From positions 1 through 64,000 of the forward strand of contig JAKZAN010000243.1 in NCBI GenBank assembly GCA_023053545.1: DNA of 64,000 nt. Reading direction: 5' to 3'. Position 1 is the first letter of the stretch. Each line of letters begins with the position of its first letter. Of this stretch, positions 13,301 to 23,544 are shown one piece after another. Origin of the DNA: Lepidurus packardi. Lineage: Eukaryota > Arthropoda > Branchiopoda > Notostraca > Triopsidae. The notes beneath the pieces were generated by a model that saw only the letters and a list, made by a program, of their open reading frames with translations, was not told where the DNA came from and searched no databases. The position numbers and the translations under genes are program-made.

Positions 13301-16300
13301 AGTCAGTAATTCATGAATTAAGTCAGTAATTCATTAATTACGTCAGTAATTCATGAATTAAGTCAGTAATTCATGAATTAAGTCAGTAATTCATGAATTA
13401 GGCCAGTAATACATGAATTAAGTAAGCAATTCATGAATTAAGCCAGTAATTCATTAACTAAGTCAGTAATTCATGAATTAAGTCAGTAATTTATGAATTT
13501 GGTCAGTAATTCATGAATTCAGTCAGTAATTCATGAATCAAGTCAGTAATTCATGAATTTAATCAATAAATCATGAATTAAGTCAGTAATTCATTAATTA
13601 AGTCATTAATTCATTAATTACGTCAGTAATTCATTAATTAAGTCCGTAATTATTTATCTAAGTCCGTAATTCATGAATTAAGTCAGTAATACATGAATTA
13701 AGTAAGTAATTCATTAATTAAGTCAGTAATTCATGAATTAAGTCAGTAGTTCATTAATTAAGTCCCTAATTCATTAACTAAGTCAGTAATTCATAAATTA
13801 AGTCAGTAATTCATGAATTAGGTCAGTAATACATGAATTAAGTAAGCAATTCATGAATTAAGCCAGTAATTCATTAACTAAGTCAGTATTTCATAAATTA
13901 AGTCAGTAATTTATGAATTAGGTCAGTAATTCATGAATTCAGTCAGTAATTCATGAATCAAGTCAGTAATTCATGAATTTAATCAATAAATCATGAATTA
14001 AGTCAGTAATTCATTAATTAAGTCAGTAATTCATTAATTAAGTCATTAATTCATTAGTTACGTCAGTAATTCATTAATTAAGTCCGTAATTCATTAATTA
14101 AGTCAGTAATTCATTAATTAAGTCAGTAATACATGAATTAAGTAAGTAATTCATTAATTAAGTCAGTAATTCATGAATTAAGTCTGTAATTATTTATCTA
14201 AGTCAGTAATTCATTAATTAAGTCAGTAATTCATGAATTAAGTCAGTAATTCATGAATTAAGTCAGTAGTTCATTAATTAAGTCCCTAATTCATTAATTA
14301 AGTCAGTAATTCATGAATTAAGTCTGTAATTATTTATCTAAGTCAGTAATTCATTAATTAAGTCAGTAATTCATGAATTAAGTCAGTAATTCAAGAATTA
14401 GGTCAGTAATACATGAATTAAGTAAGCAATTCATGAATTAAGCCAGTAATTCATTAACTAAGTCAGTAATTCATGAATTAAGTCAGTAATTTATGAATTA
14501 GGTCAGTAATTCATGAATTCAGTCAGTAATTCATAAATCAAGTCAGTAATTCATGAATTTAATCAATAAATCATGAATTAAGTCAGTAATTCATTATTTA
14601 AGTCAGTAATTCATTAATTAAGTCATTAATTCATTAATTACGTCAGTAATTCATTAATTAAGTCCGTAATTCATTAATTAAGTCAGTAATTCATGAATTA
14701 AGTCAGTAATTCATTAATTAAGTCAGTAATTCATGAATTAAGTCAGTAATTCATGAATTAATTCAGTAATTCCTTAATTAAGTCAGTAATTCATGAATTA
14801 ATTCCGTAATTCATTAATTAAGTCAGTAATTCATTAATTAAGTCAGTAATTCTTTAATTCAGTCAGTAATTCATGAATTAGGCCAGTAATACATGAATTA
14901 AGTAAGCAATTCATGAATTAAGCCAGTAATTCATTATCTAAGTCAGTAATTCATGAATTAAGTCAGTAATTTATGAATTAGGTCAGTAATTAATGAATTC
15001 AGTCAGAAATTCATGAATCAAGCCAGTAATTCATGAATTTAATCAATAAATCATGAATTAAGTCAGTAATTCGTTATTTAAGTCAGTAATTCATTATTTA
15101 AGTCATTAATTCATTAATTACGTCAGTAATTCATTAATTAAGTCCGTAATTCATTTATTAAGTCCGTAATTCATTAATTAAGTGAGTAATTCATGAATTA
15201 AGTCAGTAATACATGAATTAAGTAAGTAATTCATTAATTAAGTCAGTAATTCCTGAATTAAGTCAGTAGTTCATTAATTAAGTCCCTAATTCATTAATTA
15301 AGTCAGTAATTCATGAATTAAGTCTGTAATTATTTATCTAAGTCAGTAATTCATTAATTAAGTCAGTAATTCGTGAATTAAGTCAGTAATTCATTAATTA
15401 AGTCAGTAATTCGTGAATTAAGTCAGTAATTCATGAATTAAGTCAGTAATTCATGAATTAGGTCAGTAATTCATGAATTAATTCAGTAATTCATGAATTA
15501 AGTCAGTAATTCATTACTAAAGTCAGTCATTCATGAATTAAGTCAGTAATTCCTGAATTAGGTCAGTAATACATGAATTAAGTAAGCAATTCATGAATTA
15601 AGTCAGTAATTCATTAACTAAGTCAGTAATTCATGAATTAAGTCAGTAATTCATGAATTAGGTCAGTAATACATGAATTAAGTAAGTAATTCATGAATTT
15701 AGTCAGTAATTCATTAACTAAGTCAGTAATTCATGAATTAAGTCAGTAATTTATGAATTAAGTCAGTAATTCATGAATTAAGTCAGTAATTCATGAATCA
15801 AGTCAGTAATTCATGAATTTACTCAATAAATCATGAATTAAGTCAGTAATTCATTAATTAAGTCAGTAATTCATTAATTAAGTCAGTAATTCATTAATTA
15901 CGTCAGTAATTCATTAATTAAGTCAGTAATTCATGAATTAATTCAGTAATTCATGAATTAAGTCAGTAATTCATTACTAAAGTCAGTCATTCATGAATTA
16001 AGTCAGTAATTCCTGAATTAGGTCAGTAATACATGAATTAAGTAAGCAATTCATGAATTAAGTCAGTAATTCATTAACTAAGTCAGTAATTCATTAATTA
16101 AGTCAGAAATTCATTAATTACGTCAGTAATTCATTAATTAAGTCCGCAATTCATTAATTAAGTCTATAATTCATGAATTAAGTCAGTAATACATGAATTA
16201 TGTAAGTAATTCATTAATTAAGTCAGTAATTCATGAATTAAGTCAGTAGTTCATTAATTAAGTCCGGAATTCATTAATTAAGTCAGCAATTCATGAATTA

Positions 16301-17782
16301 AGTCAGTAATACATGAATTAACTAAGTAATTCATGAATTAAGTCAGTAATTCATGAATTAAGTCAGTAATTCATGAATCAAGTCAGTAATTCATGAATTT
16401 ACTCAATAAATCATGAATTAAGTCAGTAATTCATTAATTAAGTCAGTAATTCATTAATTAAGTCAGAAATTCATTAATTACGTCAGTAATTCATTAATTA
16501 AGTCCTTAATTCATTAATTAAGTCTATAATTCATGAATTAAGTCAGTAATACATGAATTATGTAAGTAATTCATTAATTAAGTCAGTAATTCATGAATTA
16601 AGTCAGTAGTTCATTTATTAAGTCCGGAATTCATTAATTAAGTCAGTAATTCATGAATTAAGTCAGTAGTTCATTAATTAAGTCCCTAATTCATTAATTA
16701 AGTCAGTAATTCATGAATTAAGTCTGTAATTATTTATCTAAGTCAGTAATTCATGAATTAAGTCAGTAATTCATGAATTAAGTCAGAAATTCATGAATTA
16801 AGTCATGAATTCATGAATTAAGTCAGTAATTCATGAATTAAGTCAGTAATTTATGAATTAAGTCAGTAATTCATGAATTAAGTCAGTAATTCATGAATCA
16901 AGTCAGTAATTCATGAATTTACTCAATAAATCATGAATTAAGTCAGTAATTCATTAATTAAGTCAGTAATTCATTAATTAAGTCAGTAATTCATTAATTA
17001 CGTCAGTAATTCATTAATTAAGTCAGTAATTCATTAATTAATTCAGTAATTCATGAATTAAGTCAGTAATTCATTACTAAAGTCAGTCATTCATGAATTA
17101 AGTCAGTAATTCCTGAATTAGGTCAGTAATACATGAATTAAGTAAGCAATTCATGAATTAAGTCAGTAATTCATTAACTAAGTCAGTAATTCATGAATTA
17201 AGTCAGTAATTTATGAATTAGGTCAGTTATTCATGAATTCAGTCAGTAATTCATGAATTTACTCAATAAATCATGAATTAAGTCAGTAATTCATTAATTA
17301 AGTCAGTAATTCATTAATTAAGTCAGAAATTCATTAATTACGTCAGTAATTCATTAATTAAGTCCGTAATTCATTAATTAAGTCTATAATTCATGAATTA
17401 AGTCAGTATGAATTAAGTCAGTCATGAATTATGTAAGTAATTCATTAATTAAGTCAGTAATTCATGAATTAAGTCAGTAGTTCATTAATTAAGTCCGGAA
17501 TTCATTAATTAAGTCAGTAATTCATGAATTAAGTCAGTAATACATGAATTAACTAAGTAATTCATGAATTAAGTCAGGAATTCAGGAATTAGGTAAGTAA
17601 TTCATGAATTAAGTCAGTAATTCATGAATTAAGTCAGAAATTCATGAATTAAGTCATGAATTCATGAATTAAGTCAGTAATTCATGAATTAAGTCAGTGA
17701 TTCATTAATTAAGTCAGTAATTCATTAATTAAATCAGCAATTCATGAATTAAGTAATTAATTAATTAATTAAGTCAGTAATT

Positions 17783-17786
17783 CATT
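17783..17786. repeat. Target-site duplication CATT, left of Gypsy
   Basis: CATT at 17783-17786 is repeated at 32068-32071. Removing the element and one copy restores an uninterrupted satellite unit ending CATTAGTT, a variant seen elsewhere in the array. Four bases is the usual duplication size for Gypsy integrases. Confidence 0.9.
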
Positions 17787-17829
17787 TGTAATGACACTCT
17801 AGGTGACCTAGAAACACTTTAGTGTTTAT

Positions 17830-17880
17830 GGCTCTGTTGTGACCAAAGAAGAAGACCTTTCTTCTAGCGACAACAGAGCC
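17830..17880 (+). promoter_or_regulatory. U3 hairpin in the Gypsy 5' LTR
   Basis: Perfect 11-bp inverted arms GGCTCTGTTGT (17830-17840) and ACAACAGAGCC (17870-17880) enclose a 29-base interior that can pair further through AAGAAGA and TCTTCT. It lies about 40 bp upstream of the TATA box. The 3' LTR keeps the arms and has a one-base shorter interior. Retention in both copies fits a U3 regulatory site, but function is not shown. Confidence 0.6.
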
Positions 17881-17917
17881 ATAACTTTTACAACCTTGTT
17901 GTTCAGTTATCGAAAGG

Positions 17918-17923
17918 TATAAA
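17918..17923 (+). promoter_or_regulatory. TATA box of the Gypsy 5' LTR
   Basis: TATAAA in the context AAAGGTATAAAGGACAGC. The same sequence stands at 31859-31864 in the 3' LTR. It probably marks the end of U3, with transcription starting some 25-35 bases downstream. Confidence 0.6.
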
Positions 17924-17965
17924 GGACAGCAGGGAAGTTCGCCAAGTGAGCCAGTGTGATACCAG

Positions 17966-18016
17966 AGTGTAACGAGCTGAGTCCGTGCGAATGTAACAAG
18001 TGTAACGAGCTGAGTC
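17966..18016 (+). repeat. Direct repeat inside the Gypsy LTR
   Basis: The 18-mer AGTGTAACGAGCTGAGTC occurs at 17966-17983 and again at 17999-18016, a 33-bp period. Both copies are present in the 3' LTR. It lies downstream of the TATA box, possibly in the transcribed R/U5 part. Confidence 0.75.
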
Positions 18017-18127
18017 AGTGAGAATACAGTTGAGGAATGAGCTATAAAGTCTCTTGCGTTGTCGTAGTTACTAGTGCTCATCAGAAGCCTAAAACGTAAG
18101 TACAGCGTTTAAATAGTAACGTTACAT

Positions 18128-18139
18128 TGGTGGCAGCGG
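18128..18139 (+). other. Primer-binding site, tRNA-Leu type
   Basis: TGGTGGCAGCGG begins one base after the LTR. It is complementary to the 3' end of the metazoan tRNA-Leu that ends CCGCTGCCA plus CCA. The match is 12 bases, after which the sequences part. The assignment rests on remembered tRNA sequences. Confidence 0.65.
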
Positions 18140-18192
18140 AACAGAACCAGAAGCCCCGATACGCGGCAAGCAATAGTTATCTCTATAACACA

Positions 18193-19641
18193 ATGGCTGA
18201 AGCCTCGTCCACGCAAAACTATACGTTCTCCGAACAGCAGTTCGAAAAACTCTTCTTTCCCCTCTTAAATCACTCGTTACTGACGGAGTTTCCACGCTTC
18301 ACGGGAACAAAACCCGGACCTACAGTACGGGATTTTCTTACCGAAGTGGATCGAAAAGCACATTTTGCAAAATGGGACGAAGATACAAAACTCCGTATGG
18401 CGGCACAAAAACTCGCAGGGAAAGCAGGAGAGTATTACGACGAGTTAAGGCACAGCAACCTTATTAAAACGTTTGTCGATTTCGAAACATATCTGAAAGA
18501 TCGGTTCGACTACAAACACTCGGAAACTGAATTACTCGAAGCCCTACAGACCTGTTCCCAAAGCAAGGATCAGCCGGTGAGAGAATTTGCTGACGTTATC
18601 AGACGACTTGCAAGGCAGCTGCAGGAGCATGGCCCGGGCCTCTCCCCTACAGTAGATATACAAAAAGAACGCGACGCAAATTTCGACCGCGGTATGAAGT
18701 TGAATTTCATTCGCGGTCTCCTACCGCACTTAAAACGGTACGTGCTCGGCAGGGAACCTGAGACGTTCACGGAAGCCGTTAATCTGTCAGTAAAACAAGA
18801 GCGGAACGAAAAAATCGTCCCAACCGCCATCGCCGCTCAAGATCTAATAACACAACTACAAGAGACAGTCGCAGCGCTTAATCTTAAAGCTTCTAGCGAA
18901 CGACGGCCCGCAAATCGTTCCCGCAGCCCATCTACAGAACGCCACCCGTTCAATACAGCACGTTACCGTGGGCGAAGCCCCTCAAATTCAACTCACATCA
19001 ATTTAGCTCGAGAACAGTATTTCCCCGTTATCAACCCTCAACTGGTATACATACCTGCCAGATCTAAATGCATGATATATGGGGTGTCCAAAACGTGCCC
19101 CCTTGCTACCGGATACTTCCGACAAACTTTATACCCCAGCCCACTGGAAATGACCCCCCCCCATCCTAGCCTATACGCAGAAGACGCCGTTGTCAACATC
19201 AATGCACATAGGATCCCCATTTGTGTCTATAATGAAGGGAACAATGTGGTCGCAATAAAACGCGGGACGGAACTGGGATCATTATCAGATGCCGAAACGG
19301 TGTCTATAACGGCCGTACACGATGCACCTGCACTCGAGTTCGCCTTGCCAAAGGATATTAACCTCGGAGATCTCCGACCCTACCAACGTCGCGACCTTTT
19401 AAAACTCGTGCTAGAATTTCGCGATGTTTTTGCAAGAGACGACAGCGAACTGGGCAGGACAACATTGGTCCAGCATACAATCGACATAGGCAACGCCCCA
19501 CCCATCCACCAGAGGCCATATCGCGTCCCAATAGCTCAGCGTGGCGTAATAGAACAGCACGTAAAAGAAATGTTAAAAAAAAATGTCATTCAACCATCGA
19601 ACTCTCCCTGGAGTGCACCCGTTATCCTAGTAAAAAAGTAA
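18193..19641 (+). pseudogene. Gypsy gag fused in frame to pol; protease missing
   Basis: The open frame runs from the primer-binding site. The first ATG is at 18193 (MAEASSTQ) and the frame ends at TAA 19639-19641. Residues up to about 270 resemble a retrotransposon Gag capsid (FPRFTGTKPGPTVRDFL, later a helical core and a basic Arg/Ser-rich tail). From about residue 280 the frame is already Pol: a linker region, then the lead-in to reverse transcriptase (HQRPYRVP, SPWSAPVILVKK). No aspartic protease D-T/S-G motif and no CCHC knuckle lies between them. Gag and pol of this group normally sit in different frames, so an internal deletion has probably removed the gag end and the protease and joined the frames. 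The terminal TAA stands where Lys is expected and the same frame carries on beyond it, so it is a point nonsense change. Confidence 0.85.
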
Positions 19642-19870
19642 GATGGTTCGGAACGGTTCTGCGTGGACTTCAGGAAGTTAAATAACATAACTAAAAAAGA
19701 CGTTTACCCTTTACCTCGCATCGACGACACGCTAGACCTACTTGGAAATTCGAAATTCTTCTCAACATTAGATTTAGCCAGCGGCTATTGGCAAGTAGAA
19801 GTGGCTCCGGAAGATAGGGAAAAAACGGCTTTCTCCAAATTCAATGGGCACTACGAATTTCAATGCCTAC
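19642..19870 (+). pseudogene. Gypsy reverse transcriptase, 5' fragment
   Basis: This continues the upstream frame directly after its stop codon. It begins DGSERFCVDFRKLN, followed by YPLPRIDDTLDLL and the motif-A region (STLDLASGYWQ, with the first catalytic Asp), then FSKFNGHYEFQCL. It is cut at 19870 by BEL-1. The expected next residues (PFGLTNAPATFQ) resume at 28701, so the two fragments were one gene. Confidence 0.92.
19866..19870. repeat. Target-site duplication CCTAC, left of BEL-1
   Basis: CCTAC at 19866-19870 is repeated at 28696-28700. It lies within the Gypsy reverse transcriptase codons. Five bases is normal for BEL/Pao elements. Confidence 0.93.
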
Positions 19871-20182
19871 TGTTACCAACAGTTATGGCCAACACCGTTG
19901 GGCAATTGGCGATCGAGGTTCGTGTAAGGGAGAAAAGTCAGGTCGAATGTATTTAACTCGAACGCAACACAAACAGCTCCAAACTCAAGTAACACCCACC
20001 CAACACCGACACGTCACTTAGATCACCTTTCATCACCTTTCACCTTCTTTCTCACTGTTCAATCGCAACTGCCTTTCTCACTTTCGAGACAACCGCGAGC
20101 TCCCCTTTGTCCCTCTTTCTCTTTCCTTTCCATTCCCTTTCCTTTCATTCTTTCCCCTTCCGGACTGTACTTGTCCGGAACA
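19871..20182 (-). repeat. BEL-1 3' LTR (left, 312 bp)
   Basis: In window orientation it begins TGTTACCAACAG and ends TTGTCCGGAACA. Compared with the 5' LTR (28377-28695) it has two substitutions and gaps of 1, 2 and 4 bases. It has a pyrimidine-rich tract around 20100-20160 (purine-rich in element sense). It differs more from the middle LTR (27925-28240). Confidence 0.95.
20158..20180 (-). promoter_or_regulatory. Terminal hairpin of the BEL-1 LTR
   Basis: The 8-bp perfect arms TTCCGGAC and GTCCGGAA surround a 7-base loop, two bases from the LTR end that leads in element direction. BEL-2 has a similar hairpin at the same place (TTCCGGA / TCCGGAA, 44215-44233), so it may be a shared integrase-recognition or regulatory feature of this lineage. 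Confidence 0.55.
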
Positions 20183-22194
20183 ACGCCGGCCCAGTTTTGT
20201 TCCCAAAACTTATTAAACAGCCGAGTCTTCTGGGGTGGCGTCTTCAGCTTCTTCAAGTAGGCACAGTTTCGTCACGGGTCTAACATATTCACCGCTCACA
20301 GTCTTGATGACCGCGGTGCGAACGACACCATCCGGTCCCGGGATGGTTTCAGTAACACGGCCTAAAGGCCACCGCCCTCGGGGACTATTGTTGTCCACTA
20401 CAATTACGACGTCTCCCGGTCGTAAATTTCGCCGAGCCTTAAGCCATGTCCGACGCTCGATCAAGTTGGGAACGTATTCCCTTAACCAACGTCGCAAAAA
20501 TCCATTAGCAATGATTTGTGAAGAACGCCAACGCTTCCGGGAGCTAACTTCCTCCTCGCAGAAGATGTCAGGGGGAATGTTGGGATTAGCCCTTCCCAAG
20601 AGAAAGTGGTTCGGCGTTAGCGGCTGCAGGTCACGATGGTCCAGGCTAACGTGAGTTAAGGGGCGGCTGTTGATAAGCGACTCAACCTCTACCATTACGG
20701 TGGCGAGTACCTCGTCGGTTACCGTTCGGTTTTTTAAGGTAGCACGCAAGGCGACCTTGGCAGAGCGAACCATCCGCTCCCATACACCCCCAAAGTGTGG
20801 AGCCGCAGGGGGGGAGAAGTGCCAAGTAATTAACCTCTCGGAAACGTCATTTAGCAACTTGTCAGATTTTAGGTTTTGCAAACCTTCTCGTAGTATACTT
20901 TCGCCCGCTACTAAATTGGTTCCGTTGTCGCTGTAGCAGGTAACGGGGCAGCCACGCCTACCGATAAACCGTCGTAGGGCCATTAAAAACGAGTCGGCAT
21001 CTAACGATTCGGTGAGTTCAATATGGACGGCCCGCGTGACTAAACAGGTAAAAATGCATCCATAGCGTTTGTGTATTCTGCGGTGAATAACTACTTGCAA
21101 AGGGCCAAAAAAGTCAACGCCTGTGTTCGTAAATGCTGGCATGGACGATTGCAGACGATCCTTTGGTAGGGCCGCCATCATGGGAGTTTGCGGCTGACTC
21201 CTTGCCTTCCGACAAGTTACACACTTCCGTACCATGCCTTGTACTGTTGACCGTCCACGTAACACCCAATATGTCTGCTGTAATTCGCAAAGCGTGCGTT
21301 CAGTAGAGGGGTGCAATAAACGTTCGTGGATGTCGCGGATTATCAGAGTTGTGAGTGGATGGTTCGGGCATAAAAGAATCGGGTTGCGAGTATCGGGATC
21401 AACTTGGGCGTGCTGGATTCTTCCATCCGCTCGGATCAGCCCGTCATGGTCGATGACTGGGTTCAGCTTTGAGAGACGTGAGCTGACCTTAATTCCATTG
21501 CCGTCTTGTAAGGCCTTATGCTCTTCGGCGAAAGAAGAAAGCTGGGCCTTCTTGAGGCATATTATCATAGCCCCTCTCAGCTCCACAGCATCAAGGCATC
21601 CGCGTTTTCTGTTTTCGGAGTTTACCCGGCAGTTTCGGGCGAAGCGAAGAATGTATGCGACAACACGCCTGATTCGCGCGAGACGGGATGACTTCTCGAA
21701 CAGGTCGTCTATCTCCTTTGTGGGTTCCTCTATAAGGCCGGCCCATTTCGTTAGGACGACTTCCGGATCGTGAATCGGACTTTGCTCGAACGTGTCTTGG
21801 TTCGACCAGGTGATTTGCGGAGTAAGCAGGAAGTCGGGGCCGCTGAACCAGCGTTTTCCATTAACGAAGTCTCGAGCCAACAGTCCACGGCTGCATTCGT
21901 CAGCTGGGTTCTGCTTCCCGGCAATGTGACGCCACTGTGTAGGGTCCGTAAGCTCTAGGATCTCTCTGACCCTGTTAGCCACGAATGTAGTAAGACGATG
22001 GGTTGAACGCAACCATTTTAATACTGTCGTGGAGTCGGTCCAGAGGTAGGACTCTGTACGGGCATCGCGAGCTCCTTCATAACTGTACAAGACAAACGTG
22101 CCGCCACCAGTGCTCCAAGAAGTTCGAGTCTCGGAATCGTTAGTTGTTTTATGGGGGCAACGCGAGACTTAGACATGACAAATACCACTGACCG
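20183..22194 (-). repeat. Left arm of the BEL-1 inverted duplication (2012 bp)
   Basis: The reverse complement of this stretch is found at 25913-27924, with equal length. Every stretch I compared and every predicted translation in all frames was the same. It covers the 3' half of pol (end of RNase H and all of integrase) up to the LTR edge. The homology stops at CCACTGACCG (22185-22194). The spacer between the arms is 3718 bp. Confidence 0.95.
20213..22053 (-). pseudogene. BEL-1 pol, 3' part: RNase H end, integrase, C-terminal domain
   Basis: This frame runs for about 610 codons and ends at TAA 20213-20215. Counting residues from the open frame at 22090: the end of RNase H (WTDSTTVLKWL, then NPADECSRG), an integrase zinc finger (H255, H260, C290, C293), the integrase core with the Asp-Asp-Glu triad D326 (TGVDFFGP), D388 (YSDNGTN) and E438 (GGVWERM), and a BEL-type C-terminal domain (WLREYVPNLIERRTW, then GRWPLGRV). 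It is separated from the upstream pol frame by a 1-base deletion near 22050. An identical second copy, including the same frameshift, lies at 26056-27894 on the plus strand. The integrase itself looks complete. Confidence 0.93.
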
Positions 22195-23544
22195 TTCTCC
22201 AGAAGTGTAGAACAATCTCAGGTAACTCACCGCGCCGTATCCTATTTCGGAAGCGTCACTGAACGTGTGGAGTTGGGCGGAGGAAATCGGAGTGTCATCT
22301 CTTCTGAAACAGCGGTCGATGGATAACGAATTAAGACATTCGAGTTCGCTTAGCCAAGACTCCCAGGTGTTCGCGAGCCCTGATGGCAGGTCTTCGTCCC
22401 AATCGATGTTGAGACGCCAAATCTCCTGGAGGAGGGATTTTGCCACAAGTATCACCGGTGACAGGAAGCCAAGCGGATCGAAAATGCTTGATACCGTCCT
22501 TAGGACATTCCTTTTGGTGTACTTGCACTCTCCAATGGTGATCTTGAAAGACAATGTGTCCCTTTCGGCGTTCCATAGCATTCCAAGCGTCCGTTCAATC
22601 GGGAGTTCATCTAGGTCGAGGTCCAGCTTCGGGTCCAAACGTTCGACGCTTGGAAGAGATCCCATCACCCTTCTAGAGCTGGACAGCCACTTAGTCAGTT
22701 TGAACCCACCGCGACGCAACAGGTTAGATAGATCACTACAGGTTGCAATCACCTGTTCCTCCGTATTACTGGAGTCCAGTAAGTTATCAACATACATGTT
22801 TGCTTTGATTTTTTCGATGAGGTCTGGCCGGTCAGGTGAAAAGGCTTCCGCCATCCTTCGCAGAGCACACATGCAGATTGAGGGTGATGATACCGCTCCA
22901 AAGATTTGGACGGTCATCTGATAAGTGCGTGGGGCCGACGTCTCTCCGGGTGACCTCCAAAGGAAGCGGAGAGCAGCTTGATCTTCCGGTTTCACCCTAA
23001 CTTGGTGGAACATTTTTTCCACGTCCGACGAAACAGCGACAAGACCTTCACGGAGTCTAGTGAGAAGTCCGGGTAAACTGACGATGAAATCGGGACCTCG
23101 AAGTAGGCAGAAATTTAGGGAAACACCATCGTGTTTCGCTGAGGCATCGAAGACCACGCGTATCTTATCGGGTTTGTTGGGGTTGATCACCCCATGATGG
23201 GGAAGAAACCAAGTTCGACCCTTGGGGCCTTCGAGTTCGTTGGGCTGCAGTGGTCTCGCGTGTCCGAGGGAGATGTATTCGTCGATTACGGACTCGTATC
23301 TTATAGCGAATTCGGGGTCCCGAGCAAATCTCCTCTCCATCGTGAATAAACGCTTCAGGGCGGAACTTCGATTGTTAGGTAGAGTAGTTTCTGGAGACTT
23401 CCATGGCAAGCCGATCTCGAAGCTTTCTCCGTCATGGTAGATGGAACTCTCGAAGACTTGCAAGGCCTTCGTGTCTTCTGGACTAGCTGGGATATCCTTT
23501 TTTGTGATCCCTAGCGTTTCTATGGTCCAGAATTTCTCCACCAA
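22050..23544 (-). pseudogene. BEL-1 pol, 5' part: reverse transcriptase and start of RNase H
   Basis: The frame is in phase with gag-protease upstream and separated from it only by TGA at 23547-23545, so gag-pol was one polyprotein. Reverse-transcriptase motifs: TWFLPHHGVINPNKP, RVVFDAS, motif A SSDVEKMFHQV (Asp about 174), FGAVSSP, and catalytic YVDN (about 251-254). YVDN rather than YVDD also occurs in BEL-2, so it is probably a lineage trait. Further on come LGFLSPVILVAKSLLQ and the start of RNase H (FSDASEIGYGAV, then SKSRVAPIKQLTIPRLELLG). The frame runs off after AMPVQS because one base is missing near 22050. After that the original reading continues in another frame as SYLWTDS. Confidence 0.92.

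Larger units (their letters stand above)
1..17786 (+). repeat. 20-bp satellite array, left block
   Basis: Tandem copies of AAGTCAGTAATTCATGAATT run without a break from the first base to the Gypsy insertion. Each unit is a perfect 14-bp palindrome (TAATTCATGAATTA) plus a 6-bp spacer (AGTCAG). The commonest variant has T for G in the palindrome (CATTAATT), which removes its C:G pair and creates TTAATTAA. Recurrent minor variants include AGTCCG, AGTAAG, AATACATG, a divergent unit with AATTATTTATCT, and one with TTTACTCAATAAATCATG. Every frame is closed by stops within a few units, so it is non-coding. Small irregularities are visible, for example shortened units near 17405-17435 and an extra GTAA near 10141. 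No gene, RNA gene or other element was seen in it. Confidence 0.98.
17787..18126 (+). repeat. 5' LTR of Gypsy (340 bp)
   Basis: Begins TGTAATGACACTCTAGG and ends GTAACGTTACA. It matches the 3' LTR at 31729-32067 except for one extra G near 17841 and two substitutions (near 17951 and 18090). It holds a hairpin in U3, a TATA box and a short direct repeat, listed separately. The antisense reading frame across the LTR is not a gene. Confidence 0.95.

Noticed and set aside
1-17786. CRISPR-like array (short regular repeats)
   Set aside because: There are no unique spacers and no cas genes. The whole unit repeats, and the context is eukaryotic.
17782-18081. Antisense open frame of 99 codons across the Gypsy 5' LTR (and its shorter twin at 31768-32022)
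   Set aside because: It lies wholly in LTR sequence plus one satellite junction, has no family features, and its end changes between the two LTR copies.
20235-21958. Plus-strand open frames (139, 88, 179 and 62 codons) over the left BEL-1 arm and their mirror images at 26149-27872
   Set aside because: They are opposite-strand shadows of the integrase gene and show no protein features of their own.
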